Assembly: GCA_964390495.1 (NCBI GenBank)
Contig: CAYMIN010000009.1
Span: 62,001-126,000 of the forward strand
From: UBA11051 sp964390495
Lineage (GTDB): Bacteria > Armatimonadota > Zipacnadia > Zipacnadales > UBA11051
DNA length: 64,000 bases
Direction of reading: 5' to 3'
Positions 37,780 to 43,976 of the stretch are shown here, piece after piece. The notes beneath the pieces are model-generated. The model searched no databases and had not been told where the DNA came from. It saw nothing but the letters and a program-made list of their open reading frames with translations. The position numbers and the translations under genes are program-made. The first letter of the stretch is position 1. Every line of letters starts with the position of its first letter.

Positions 37780-37995
37780 CTACATGAGTGTTATAGCATG
37801 CAGAGGACAAGCCTGAGCGCAATCGCCGCATCCCTGGCACAGGTCCGGATAGACAATCATCGGCGGCTCATACAGGCCCTCTTGCTCCAGGATATCATGC
37901 GTGCATGCCCGCATGGCTGGGCAAATCCCATCATCGGGAGCACATTTCTCAGGCATACACGCATCATAGTTGATTATCGCTTTTCGTTTAGGCAT
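37780..37995 (-). CDS. Small two-cluster ferredoxin, RLI-N-domain-like
   Basis: 71 residues from ATG 37995, preferred over 38028 because MPKRKAIINYDAC aligns with the start of related iron-sulfur domains. Eight cysteines fall in two groups. The first is non-canonical (C-x4-C-x6-C-x5-C, INYDACMPEKCAPDDGICP) and resembles the N-terminal domain of ABCE1/RLI and some archaeal ferredoxins. The second is canonical (CQGCGDCAQACP). It likely carries two [4Fe-4S] clusters and passes low-potential electrons. Its start overlaps the end of the DUF1638 gene by about 8 bp. Confidence 0.82.
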   Translation of the reverse strand: MPKRKAIINYDACMPEKCAPDDGICPAMRACTHDILEQEGLYEPPMIVYPDLCQGCGDCAQACPLHAITLM

Positions 37996-38665
37996 TATCC
38001 TGTTCACGTTTCCTGGCGAAGCCGGCATCGCCCTGTTCCCTTATCGCGCGCATCTCGTCTAAAAGCAGCCCCTTAAGCCGGTCCAGAGAGACCGGGTATG
38101 GCTCGATAGGCAATCGCATCCAGTCCGAGAATTCAAGTAGCTTGTCGGGATAATTGCTGATATATTGGTCATATATTCCCAGAGGGTCCAGAAGCACGGC
38201 CTTATCGTTTTGGGGGAAGGTCTCGTTAGCCTTACCGGGATCCCAGTCCTGGAAAATCCGCTTCCAGTACTTCAGCCAGCCCGCGGTGAGCCAATAGACG
38301 TGTTGCCCTGCACTGATCTCCTTACGCTGCTGTCTGCTAGCTAACATATCAATGCAATTTCCCGCTTTGATCCGCGAGCTCTGCCCGCCCTGATCATTGA
38401 TTATGTCGTCAACCAGTCGAGGCGGCTCTGACGACATATCAATGTAGCAGGTCTCACCATACACGACGATGATTTTGTCCGAATACTGCCGAGCTCGGTC
38501 CAACTGACGGGTCAGATGATACTTCAGCTTCTTGTTGTTTTCGTGTAACCCCGGCTTGGTGTACAAGATTTTGTCTGCATCCAGAAAGCCGCTCGCAGCC
38601 AGGTGATTCAATTCCAGACTCAAAGTCCCGCACGAGACAACAGTGAACCCACTGAAAGTATCCAT
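37988..38665 (-). CDS. DUF1638 domain protein
   Basis: 225 residues with the DUF1638 pattern: VVSCGTLSLELNHLA at the N-terminus, KLKYHLTRQLDRA, and IIVVYGETCY in the middle (family: VVVYG-x-C). The family occurs next to corrinoid methyltransferases and cobalamin or nickel enzymes of anaerobes, where it may bind metal through conserved cysteines; only two of those are clear here. Cytoplasmic. ATG 38665 is preceded by a GAGGTGAAG ribosome binding site. It overlaps the ferredoxin gene and follows the coiled-coil gene by 27 bp. Confidence 0.75.
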   Translation of the reverse strand: MDTFSGFTVVSCGTLSLELNHLAASGFLDADKILYTKPGLHENNKKLKYHLTRQLDRARQYSDKIIVVYGETCYIDMSSEPPRLVDDIINDQGGQSSRIKAGNCIDMLASRQQRKEISAGQHVYWLTAGWLKYWKRIFQDWDPGKANETFPQNDKAVLLDPLGIYDQYISNYPDKLLEFSDWMRLPIEPYPVSLDRLKGLLLDEMRAIREQGDAGFARKREQDNA

Positions 38666-38692
38666 AGCTTCACCTCTGTGCAGCGATGCCGA

Positions 38693-38911
38693 CTAGTCAT
38701 TTGATTGGGAATTCGGCGGTGATGTCTGCTCTTGGAGGGCCGCCCGTTTCTGTTCAATCTCGTATTCGAGGTCCTCGATCCGCTGAAACATCGCAGGAGA
38801 AAGCGAATGGACTGGCAAACTGCTCTTCAAAGAGGCCAGTTGCCTTTCCAAGTCTGCGATCTCCGCTAGCAGCGATGCTCTCTGTGGATCGCCGGCCTCA
38901 GTACTGCCCAT
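38693..38911 (-). CDS. Small coiled-coil protein of unknown function
   Basis: 72 residues. Two predicted amphipathic helices (SLLAEIADLERQLASLKSSL and MFQRIEDLEYEIEQKRAAL) separated by the short PVHSLSP hinge indicate a helical hairpin. I recall similar small proteins near metal-cofactor genes in anaerobes but cannot name a family. Position in the minus-strand redox cluster supports it being real; a GAGG precedes the start. Confidence 0.6.
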   Translation of the reverse strand: MGSTEAGDPQRASLLAEIADLERQLASLKSSLPVHSLSPAMFQRIEDLEYEIEQKRAALQEQTSPPNSQSND

Positions 38912-39013
38912 TGGAGCACCTCTTATTCCCTCTCCGCGGTCGCGCCCACTAAGCCAACGCCCAGGCCCATTCTGCTACCTGTAACCCTAGCTCGGCCTTG
39001 CGAGGCGGTGGCG

Positions 39014-39526
39014 TCATTTGGTGGCCGAAGCAAATATAAAGTGCTCGCCCGGCACTTTTTCCACTCGCACGCCCTGGAACCCGACCCCTCTCAACATTGC
39101 TCGGATTTGGCCTGGGGTGAAGTAATCTTCATCCCAACGCGTTTCGCCTTTGGCAAAATCAGCGATTAACAGGCGGCCGCCCGCCTTGAGCACTCTTCTC
39201 ATCTCGCGCAGGGCCGCGTCCGGATTAGCGATCTCGTGGAGAGCATGGACACTGACCACTGCATCGAAACGACTATCCGCGAACGTCTCCATATCTTGTG
39301 CGTCCACCTGTGCGCACCACACCGTCCGCAGCTCACCGTTCTGCTCACACTGTATCTGCTCACGAACCGGATCAGCATTGATGTCAATGCCTACAGCTTG
39401 CCTGGCTACCTGTTGGGCCAGGAAACGAACCAATTCACAGTTCCCACAACCGACATCGAGAACCGCCTCAACTTCGCCCACTGTCGCCACGATCTGTGAT
39501 CGGATCTGCTCATTTGCCACCGGCAT
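39014..39526 (-). CDS. Class I SAM-dependent methyltransferase
   Basis: 170 residues with motif I VLDVGCGNCELVRFL, the acidic residue of motif II in AVGIDINADP, and motif post-I VVSVHALHEIANPDAAL followed by RVLKAGGRLLIADF. This is the methyltransferase domain of the ubiquinone/menaquinone biosynthesis (UbiE)-like or arsenite methyltransferase-like superfamily, but no substrate-specific element is visible. GGAAGGGGG lies about 8 bases before ATG 39526. It is in the same orientation as groES, 207 bp downstream of it. Confidence 0.8.
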   Translation of the reverse strand: MPVANEQIRSQIVATVGEVEAVLDVGCGNCELVRFLAQQVARQAVGIDINADPVREQIQCEQNGELRTVWCAQVDAQDMETFADSRFDAVVSVHALHEIANPDAALREMRRVLKAGGRLLIADFAKGETRWDEDYFTPGQIRAMLRGVGFQGVRVEKVPGEHFIFASATK

Positions 39527-39733
39527 CGCGGGCCCCCTTCCAAATGGCCGGTCTTGCCAAGACAGCTCTTGCAGAATACACCTTGGGAGTGCTGGCGGGG
39601 ATTGAAAAGGCCCTTGCTCTAGCTACTCCTGCTCTCAAGCCAGGTAGTGCTGCGCAGCGACACCGAATAAACTTCCCCTTGCCTGTGCTAGCCCTAGACT
39701 AGCCCAACGGTGTGGCTAGATTGTCGGGGGGCA

Positions 39734-40027
39734 CTATTCCCGGTGCACTGCTAAGATGTCTTCCTCATTCACAATCAGGTAATCCTCACCGTCAATCTTC
39801 ACCTCTGTACCACCGAAGGAAGCGTACACGACTATGTCTCCTTCGATGACCGTACCCTCGTTCTCCTCGTCGTCGTCTTGTGGGTAAAGCGGCACTGTTC
39901 CTACCGCCACTACTCTGCCCTCACGCGGGCGCTCCTGAGCCGTCTCCGGCAGGATGATACCTCCTGCGCTCTTCTCTTCCGCTTCAAGCGGCTTGACTAG
40001 GGCTCTCGCTCCAAGAGGCTTTAGCAT
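39734..40027 (-). CDS. groES: Co-chaperonin GroES
   Basis: About 97 residues from ATG 40027 (an earlier in-frame start at 40057 adds ten residues); an AGGTGG ribosome binding site lies upstream of ATG 40027. The GroES core is clear: LGARALVKPLEAEEKSAGGI at the N-terminus with the mobile loop GGIILPETAQERPREG, and YASFGGTEVKIDGEDYLIV with LAVHRE at the C-terminus. It caps the GroEL chamber. An acidic insert (DDDEENE) extends the beta-hairpin roof loop. groEL is not adjacent. A CIRCE-like element lies about 95 bp upstream. A 6-bp hairpin (39699-39719) follows the stop. Confidence 0.95.
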   Translation of the reverse strand: MLKPLGARALVKPLEAEEKSAGGIILPETAQERPREGRVVAVGTVPLYPQDDDEENEGTVIEGDIVVYASFGGTEVKIDGEDYLIVNEEDILAVHRE

Positions 40028-40121
40028 CACGAATACCACCTTTCTTTGCTTGTGCAAGATTGTACGTCAACCTAAACCGACTTACCTACTTACCTCGGTC
40101 TCTAGAGTAACTCAGCCACTG

Positions 40122-40148
40122 GGAGCCCTCGCTGTTACCGAGTGCTAA
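40122..40148 (-). promoter_or_regulatory. CIRCE-like HrcA operator upstream of groES
   Basis: On the minus strand the sequence has a perfect TTAGCACTC left arm (40148-40140), a 9-bp spacer, and a right arm GAGGGCTCC (six of nine to GAGTGCTAA; 40130-40122). Arm and spacer lengths equal the CIRCE consensus (9-9-9). Heat-shock repression by HrcA of the solitary groES is inferred. No hrcA gene is in the window. Confidence 0.65.
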
Positions 40149-40223
40149 CATAGGCATTTCACACTATGGATTGGCGGCGACGAACCTTAACATTCCTCAG
40201 CCTCGACCAGCGCCTTCGCAGAT

Positions 40224-40472
40224 TCACTTGAGTCCCAAGAGCCGATCAATTTTGGGCTTGTCGAACCCCACTATTGCCTGGCTCCCGATCAGCAATACGG
40301 GCACGCCCCGAATATGTCGGCGCTCCAACTCCTTTTGGGCCCTGGGGTCTCTTGACGCATCTACTTCGTGAAAGCGAATACGCTTCTCCCGCAAATACTG
40401 CTTGGCCGCATTACACCAGGGGCAAGTCGCCCCTGTGAAAAGTACCACCTTCGGCTGACGCGGACGCTTCAT
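40224..40472 (-). CDS. Glutaredoxin-family thiol-disulfide protein
   Basis: 82 residues, thioredoxin fold. Active-site motif CPWC in VLFTGATCPWCNAAKQYL, the cis-proline loop RGVPVLLIGSQAIVGFD. The CPWC pair and short length resemble NrdH-like or glutaredoxin-like proteins that reduce disulfides or carry metal clusters. It is between aldo/keto reductase and groES in the minus-strand cluster, with an AAGGG before ATG. Confidence 0.85.
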   Translation of the reverse strand: MKRPRQPKVVLFTGATCPWCNAAKQYLREKRIRFHEVDASRDPRAQKELERRHIRGVPVLLIGSQAIVGFDKPKIDRLLGLK

Positions 40473-40530
40473 TTGTGCTTAGTTGCCCTTCCTTTATGCT
40501 CGATTGCACTGCTAGCCAACGCCGCACTCC

Positions 40531-41583
40531 CTACACCGGTTGACCTAATCTGTCCTCAGCTTCCTGGAGCAGCTCCCTAACCGGCAGGCTCTGGGGACAA
40601 GCCTCTTCACATTGCTTACAGTCCAAACAATCCTCAATGGTCTTGTCGAACTCGGCATACTGCTGACGGCCCTGGGGCCATTCCCAACTGATCCGCTTCT
40701 GGTAGTCGAGAAGCCTCAATATGCCGGGGATGTTTATCTCCGCCGGGCACGGCATACAATAGTTGCAGCCATAGCAGTACCCCTGGCCCAGTCTCTTCCC
40801 GAACTCGCGCAGCTCTTGGTCATCCGCCGCGCTCAACGGCTGGTAATCGTTGGCGATCCCCACGTTTTCCTCTATCTCATCAGGCGTCTTGACGCCGGTT
40901 AGGATCATCGGGAAGTTTTCGTTGGACAGGGCAAAGCGCAGGCACTCTGGGACCGTCGGGCTCCTGTCTTCATCAACCGGCGCCAGCTCGAGCAGCCGCG
41001 AATTCCCCAAAACCTTCATCACAAAAAGCCCGATGTCAAGTTCCCGAGCCAGGGGTATGACTTCGCTTTCAGCCTCCGTGTTGGCGAGATTATAGGTGAC
41101 GAGGGCGGCATCAAAATGACCGCTTTTGAGCAGCTTTCGCATCAAGCTCCAGTTATGCCCGGTCACCCCCATGCAGCGGATCTTGCCCGCTGCTTTAGCC
41201 TCATAGAGAGCCTCAACGCCGCCTTCGTTCAGCAGCGTCTGATACATTTTCGTAGTCGAGACATCATGGGGCTCGTACAGGTCAATATAGTCAACGCCCA
41301 GCGTCTGCAGGCTCTTGTCTATGTCAGCCTTCATCCCCTCGTAATCCATCTTGGGCGAGCGCGAGCTGAGGTAGCATTCCGCCCGCCGCGTCTTCATCAC
41401 CTCGCCGATTTTAGACTCGCTGTCCCCATAAGCGCGAGCCGTATCCAGGAAGTTCACCCCCAAATCCAGAGCTTTGTGGACTGTTGCCACGGCCTGCTTT
41501 GTGCTGACCTGCGGAATGGTCATACCGCCGAACCCGATACGACTGACCTGCAAATCGGTTCTGCCTAATCTACGCCTTTCCAT
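40531..41583 (-). CDS. Aldo/keto reductase with C-terminal 4Fe-4S domain
   Basis: 350 residues. The N-terminal TIM barrel shows the AKR pattern: GFGGMTIPQVS, LDTARAYGDSESKIG with catalytic D and Y, and the VDYIDLYEPHD strand; the catalytic lysine would be in SRSPKM. Residues from about 270 add two iron-sulfur motifs, CYGCNYCMPCP and CLDCKQCEEACP, the arrangement of the 4Fe-4S-containing AKR subfamily of anaerobes. The clusters suggest ferredoxin-linked electron transfer instead of, or besides, NADPH. Cytoplasmic; GGAAG precedes ATG 41583. It follows the ArsR-family gene by 60 bp. Confidence 0.92.
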   Translation of the reverse strand: MERRRLGRTDLQVSRIGFGGMTIPQVSTKQAVATVHKALDLGVNFLDTARAYGDSESKIGEVMKTRRAECYLSSRSPKMDYEGMKADIDKSLQTLGVDYIDLYEPHDVSTTKMYQTLLNEGGVEALYEAKAAGKIRCMGVTGHNWSLMRKLLKSGHFDAALVTYNLANTEAESEVIPLARELDIGLFVMKVLGNSRLLELAPVDEDRSPTVPECLRFALSNENFPMILTGVKTPDEIEENVGIANDYQPLSAADDQELREFGKRLGQGYCYGCNYCMPCPAEINIPGILRLLDYQKRISWEWPQGRQQYAEFDKTIEDCLDCKQCEEACPQSLPVRELLQEAEDRLGQPV

Positions 41584-41643
41584 CCGTACCGTCTTCCTTC
41601 CTCATCTCATTGATTCTCTACGCGACCTGCGGAAGGCCGCAGA

Positions 41644-41976
41644 CTAACCGATGGCCTCGGCAATATCGGCGGCCAAATCAATTATCTCAGCAAGGCGTTC
41701 ATCGGCCAGCCGGTAGCAGACCTGGTTGCCTCGGCGCTCGGCAAGCGCCAGGCCGCGGTCGCGCAATACCGCCAGATGCTGGGAGATGTTAGCCTGGCTG
41801 CGGTCCAGATGCTCCTGAAGATCGGCAACACAGAACTCCCCGCCGATGGTCTTCGCCAGCAGAGCTAACCTCGTCGGGTGCCCCAGCGCCTTGAAGATAC
41901 GGGCGAGGTGCTCGTAGTCCGGAGGCCTCGGCTTGGCGTTGCCGGCTTTCACCCCATGATCTGACCTGGATTCCAT
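41644..41976 (-). CDS. ArsR/SmtB-family transcriptional regulator
   Basis: About 110 residues (GTG 41997 overlaps the CooT stop as GTGA; ATG 41976 follows GAGGTGAGG and is preferred). Winged helix-turn-helix: ALGHPTRLALLAKT, then recognition segment LDRSQANISQHLAVLRDRGL, and wing AERRGNQVCYRL. A cysteine in GGEFCVADL lies where arsenic- and metal-sensing members bind metal, but the paired cysteine is absent, so the ligand is uncertain. Position inside the nickel-maturation cluster suggests a Ni or redox sensor controlling this operon. Confidence 0.9.
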   Translation of the reverse strand: MESRSDHGVKAGNAKPRPPDYEHLARIFKALGHPTRLALLAKTIGGEFCVADLQEHLDRSQANISQHLAVLRDRGLALAERRGNQVCYRLADERLAEIIDLAADIAEAIG

Positions 41977-41993
41977 CTCCTGCCTCACCTCTA

Positions 41994-42212
41994 TCACCTA
42001 TCCCGTGGCTCTTGCGCACCGGTCTCAATCACGACTGTGCTATCCAGCAAGTCGGCCCTGCGGATCCGCCCGCGAATAGTCTGCGGCGGTGCGAATAGGA
42101 AACCGATTACGACTTCCCCCTCTTTGCACTCGAGTTGGGCGACATCCTCAAATGCCGGCTCAGTCGCCACCGAGCCATCCGGGTGCTGCAGATAGACCGC
42201 TACAAAGCACAT
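41994..42212 (-). CDS. cooT: CooT-like small nickel-binding protein
   Basis: 72 residues from ATG 42212. The N-terminal MCFVAVYLQ places a cysteine at position 2, the nickel ligand of CooT. Segments AQLECKEGEVVIGFL and IRGRIRRADLLDSTVVIE follow the family's SH3-like beta barrel. CooT binds nickel for maturation of carbon monoxide dehydrogenase. The open frame to 42311 adds 33 residues unlike the family. It overlaps the ArsR gene and lies 40 bp after cooC, indicating co-expression. Confidence 0.85.
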   Translation of the reverse strand: MCFVAVYLQHPDGSVATEPAFEDVAQLECKEGEVVIGFLFAPPQTIRGRIRRADLLDSTVVIETGAQEPRDR

Positions 42213-42252
42213 GGGCTTTTTCTCCCCTAACCTCGGCTTTGCCGGCTGGGTA

Positions 42253-43053
42253 TTACCCCGCCTTGCTGTGCGGCTCCAGGAGTCTGTCAACAATACCAGC
42301 GACCGCGTCACCGCTCAGCTCTACGCGACGGCCTGCCAGACAGGCAGCGAATAGCTCTTCGTGATAAGCGATAGTGCCCAGGGTCGGCACCTGGCGGCTA
42401 GCAAGCTCAGCGTTAAGAGCGGCGGCAACCTCTGCTGAGGGCACCTTGTTGACAATCGCGCCCGCGAAGTTTGCGCCTGCCTGTGAGGCCAACTGCTGCA
42501 CCTTTTCGGCCAGGGCCAGAGACTCCAGCGATGGTTCAACTACCGCCGCGACCGCATCAAGGCTTGTCTCCACCCCGCGACCGAAATGCTCTATCCCGGC
42601 CTCCATATCCACAATCAGCATCTCATCATCGGCCAGTCGCAGCTTCTTCAGGAATTCGCGACTGAGCACGCCCATCGGACAGGCACAGCCTTCCAAGGAC
42701 TGATGAATCTTGCCGACAGTCACAAGCACTCGCCCGTCGCTCTCCACCACATAATCGGCGGGCAGATCGCCAACCCCAAGCTCGGGACGTGACAGCACCG
42801 TCATGTCAACATCCTCGCCGTCCGAGTAGGTCTTCCGCATCTGGCGCTGGACGTTCTTCTTCCCCCCGACTAGTTCCAGCAGCGGACGCGGCGGCCGCTC
42901 GAAGCCCAGCATCCAGTGCAGACAAGCATTTGACTCATCCGAATCCACTACTATCACCCGCCGGTCTCTGGCCGCGAGCTCCTCAGTCAGGAGGGCTACT
43001 ACCGTACTCTTGCCGCTACCACCCTTGCCGCATATCGAGATCCGTCTGTTCAT
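42253..43053 (-). CDS. cooC: CooC-like nickel-insertion ATPase
   Basis: 266 residues from ATG 43053 (the frame extends to 43077). A MinD-type deviant Walker A GKGGSGKSTVVALL is at residues 9-22, and a C-x-C motif (C123 and C125 in EGCACPMG) matches the metal- and dimer-forming pair of CooC. VDMEAGIEHFGRG contains the switch acidic residue. CooC hydrolyses ATP to insert nickel into the C-cluster of CO dehydrogenase, in the cytoplasm. It is next to cooT and a ferredoxin. No CO dehydrogenase catalytic gene is in the window. Confidence 0.92.
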   Translation of the reverse strand: MNRRISICGKGGSGKSTVVALLTEELAARDRRVIVVDSDESNACLHWMLGFERPPRPLLELVGGKKNVQRQMRKTYSDGEDVDMTVLSRPELGVGDLPADYVVESDGRVLVTVGKIHQSLEGCACPMGVLSREFLKKLRLADDEMLIVDMEAGIEHFGRGVETSLDAVAAVVEPSLESLALAEKVQQLASQAGANFAGAIVNKVPSAEVAAALNAELASRQVPTLGTIAYHEELFAACLAGRRVELSGDAVAGIVDRLLEPHSKAG

Positions 43054-43167
43054 CCTACTCTCAGATGCCTCAGTCATTGCTCCATGCCTTCCCGGTGTGT
43101 AGCCTGCACCTCGGTGGCGAGCGACACCTCTACAGGATCGCGCTGCCTAGCGCTCGTACCACCGATT

Positions 43168-43500
43168 TCAGTACCGCATCTCTCGCCCTGGAGAAGCCGC
43201 GACCATCCGCACCGCACCAACCGGGCACTGCATCGCGCACAGTGCGCAACCGCGACACAGCGCCTGGTTAATCTCAGCCTTGCCTTGGGTATTTAGAGAG
43301 ACCGCTTCTGCCGGGCACACCTGCAGGCAACGTTGGCAGCCGGTGCAGAGTTGGCTGTCCACCTCCGCCACCTGCCGCGTCACAGTAGGTGCTGGCCGCG
43401 TTTGACTTCCGGCGCTGATTACCGACGGCGCTGACCCGACGGCAGGTGCGGGCCACCAGTAACCAGGCCGGCTTGGGCCTCCACGATTGCGCCTTCGCAT
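43168..43500 (-). CDS. 2[4Fe-4S] ferredoxin-like protein, first gene of the minus-strand cluster
   Basis: 110 residues. The C-terminal half has two CxxCxxCxxxCP motifs (CTGCQRCLQVCP and CRGCALCAMQCP), the standard bacterial ferredoxin layout. The first 40 residues are an R-, G- and P-rich tail (MRRRNRGGPSRPGYWW) seen in DUF5320-like small proteins. It likely supplies electrons to partner oxidoreductases. GAAGGGAAG lies just upstream of ATG 43500. It is 270 bp downstream of a strong predicted promoter. Confidence 0.85.
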   Translation of the reverse strand: MRRRNRGGPSRPGYWWPAPAVGSAPSVISAGSQTRPAPTVTRQVAEVDSQLCTGCQRCLQVCPAEAVSLNTQGKAEINQALCRGCALCAMQCPVGAVRMVAASPGREMRY

Positions 43501-43758
43501 AGCTTCTTCCCTTCATTCCGCGACTGCTTGAAGCTCGACCATCCGCTCCTACTCCTGCAGCGATGCGGTCATCTGTGCCGCCTCGACCAAGCTCTGCATT
43601 GCCGGCGAATAATTGATCTCACTCGGCGATTGGGTAGGCGCCAACGGCTGACCCAGAGCCGTCACCCGTCAGAACACCTAAACAACCTGGTAGCAGAGCG
43701 AGGGGTTGGCCACAAGCGCATTCCTGTGCATGTCCGAGGGCGAGCCGCAAGCATAACT

Positions 43759-43778
43759 AAGAATATTCGAATTACCTT
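43759..43778. promoter_or_regulatory. Palindromic operator candidate at the transcription start
   Basis: Overlapping palindromes GAATATTC (43761-43768) and ATTCGAAT (43765-43772) lie within an imperfect 20-bp dyad whose outer arms are AAG and CTT. The dyad covers about +1 to +20 of the predicted transcript, a position where binding would block initiation. ArsR-family repressors bind AT-rich dyads of this size, and such a gene is in the same operon. Binding is inferred. Confidence 0.45.
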
Positions 43779-43784
43779 ATATGA

Positions 43785-43813
43785 ATGTTACCTTGCCTGC
43801 CGATATATGTCAA
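43785..43813 (-). promoter_or_regulatory. Sigma70-like promoter for the redox/nickel gene cluster
   Basis: Minus strand: perfect TTGACA (43813-43808), 17-bp spacer, TAACAT (43790-43785, same -10 as the gatC promoter). Transcription would start near 43778 and run through the ferredoxin, cooC, cooT, arsR and possibly the rest of the cluster. Confidence 0.65.
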
Positions 43814-43976
43814 GACCCGACTTGGTCCCTAGTGACGTTGACAGCTCATCCGGGGACGATCTCTGAGAGGGGGGCGCGAGCGGCCACGGGGTCCAGCCCG
43901 AATAGTTAACAAGACGCGTAGCTTCGACACACCAGGATGATGGGATTTCATACCCTACGACTAGCTCAGTCCCCAG

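Larger units (their letters stand above)
43501..43976. other. Leader and upstream region of the redox/nickel cluster
   Basis: 476 bp without a gene I can support. It contains a predicted promoter and operator (43761-43813) and, on the minus strand, a weak 38-codon open frame (43665-43549, GTG start) that ends in TAG and then reads on in frame for nine codons. No family is recognisable, so it is left uncalled. The stretch 43740-43810 is distinctly AT-rich for this genome. Confidence 0.5.

Noticed and set aside
43549..43665. Small minus-strand open frame ending in TAG with nine further in-frame codons, considered as a pyrrolysine read-through
   Set aside because: No pyrrolysine genes or methyltransferase are visible, the start is a GTG, and nothing in the sequence is conserved to my knowledge.
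43765..43772. ATTCGAAT resembling a tRNA T-loop
   Set aside because: No acceptor, D or anticodon stems can be drawn around it; it is better explained as part of the operator dyad.
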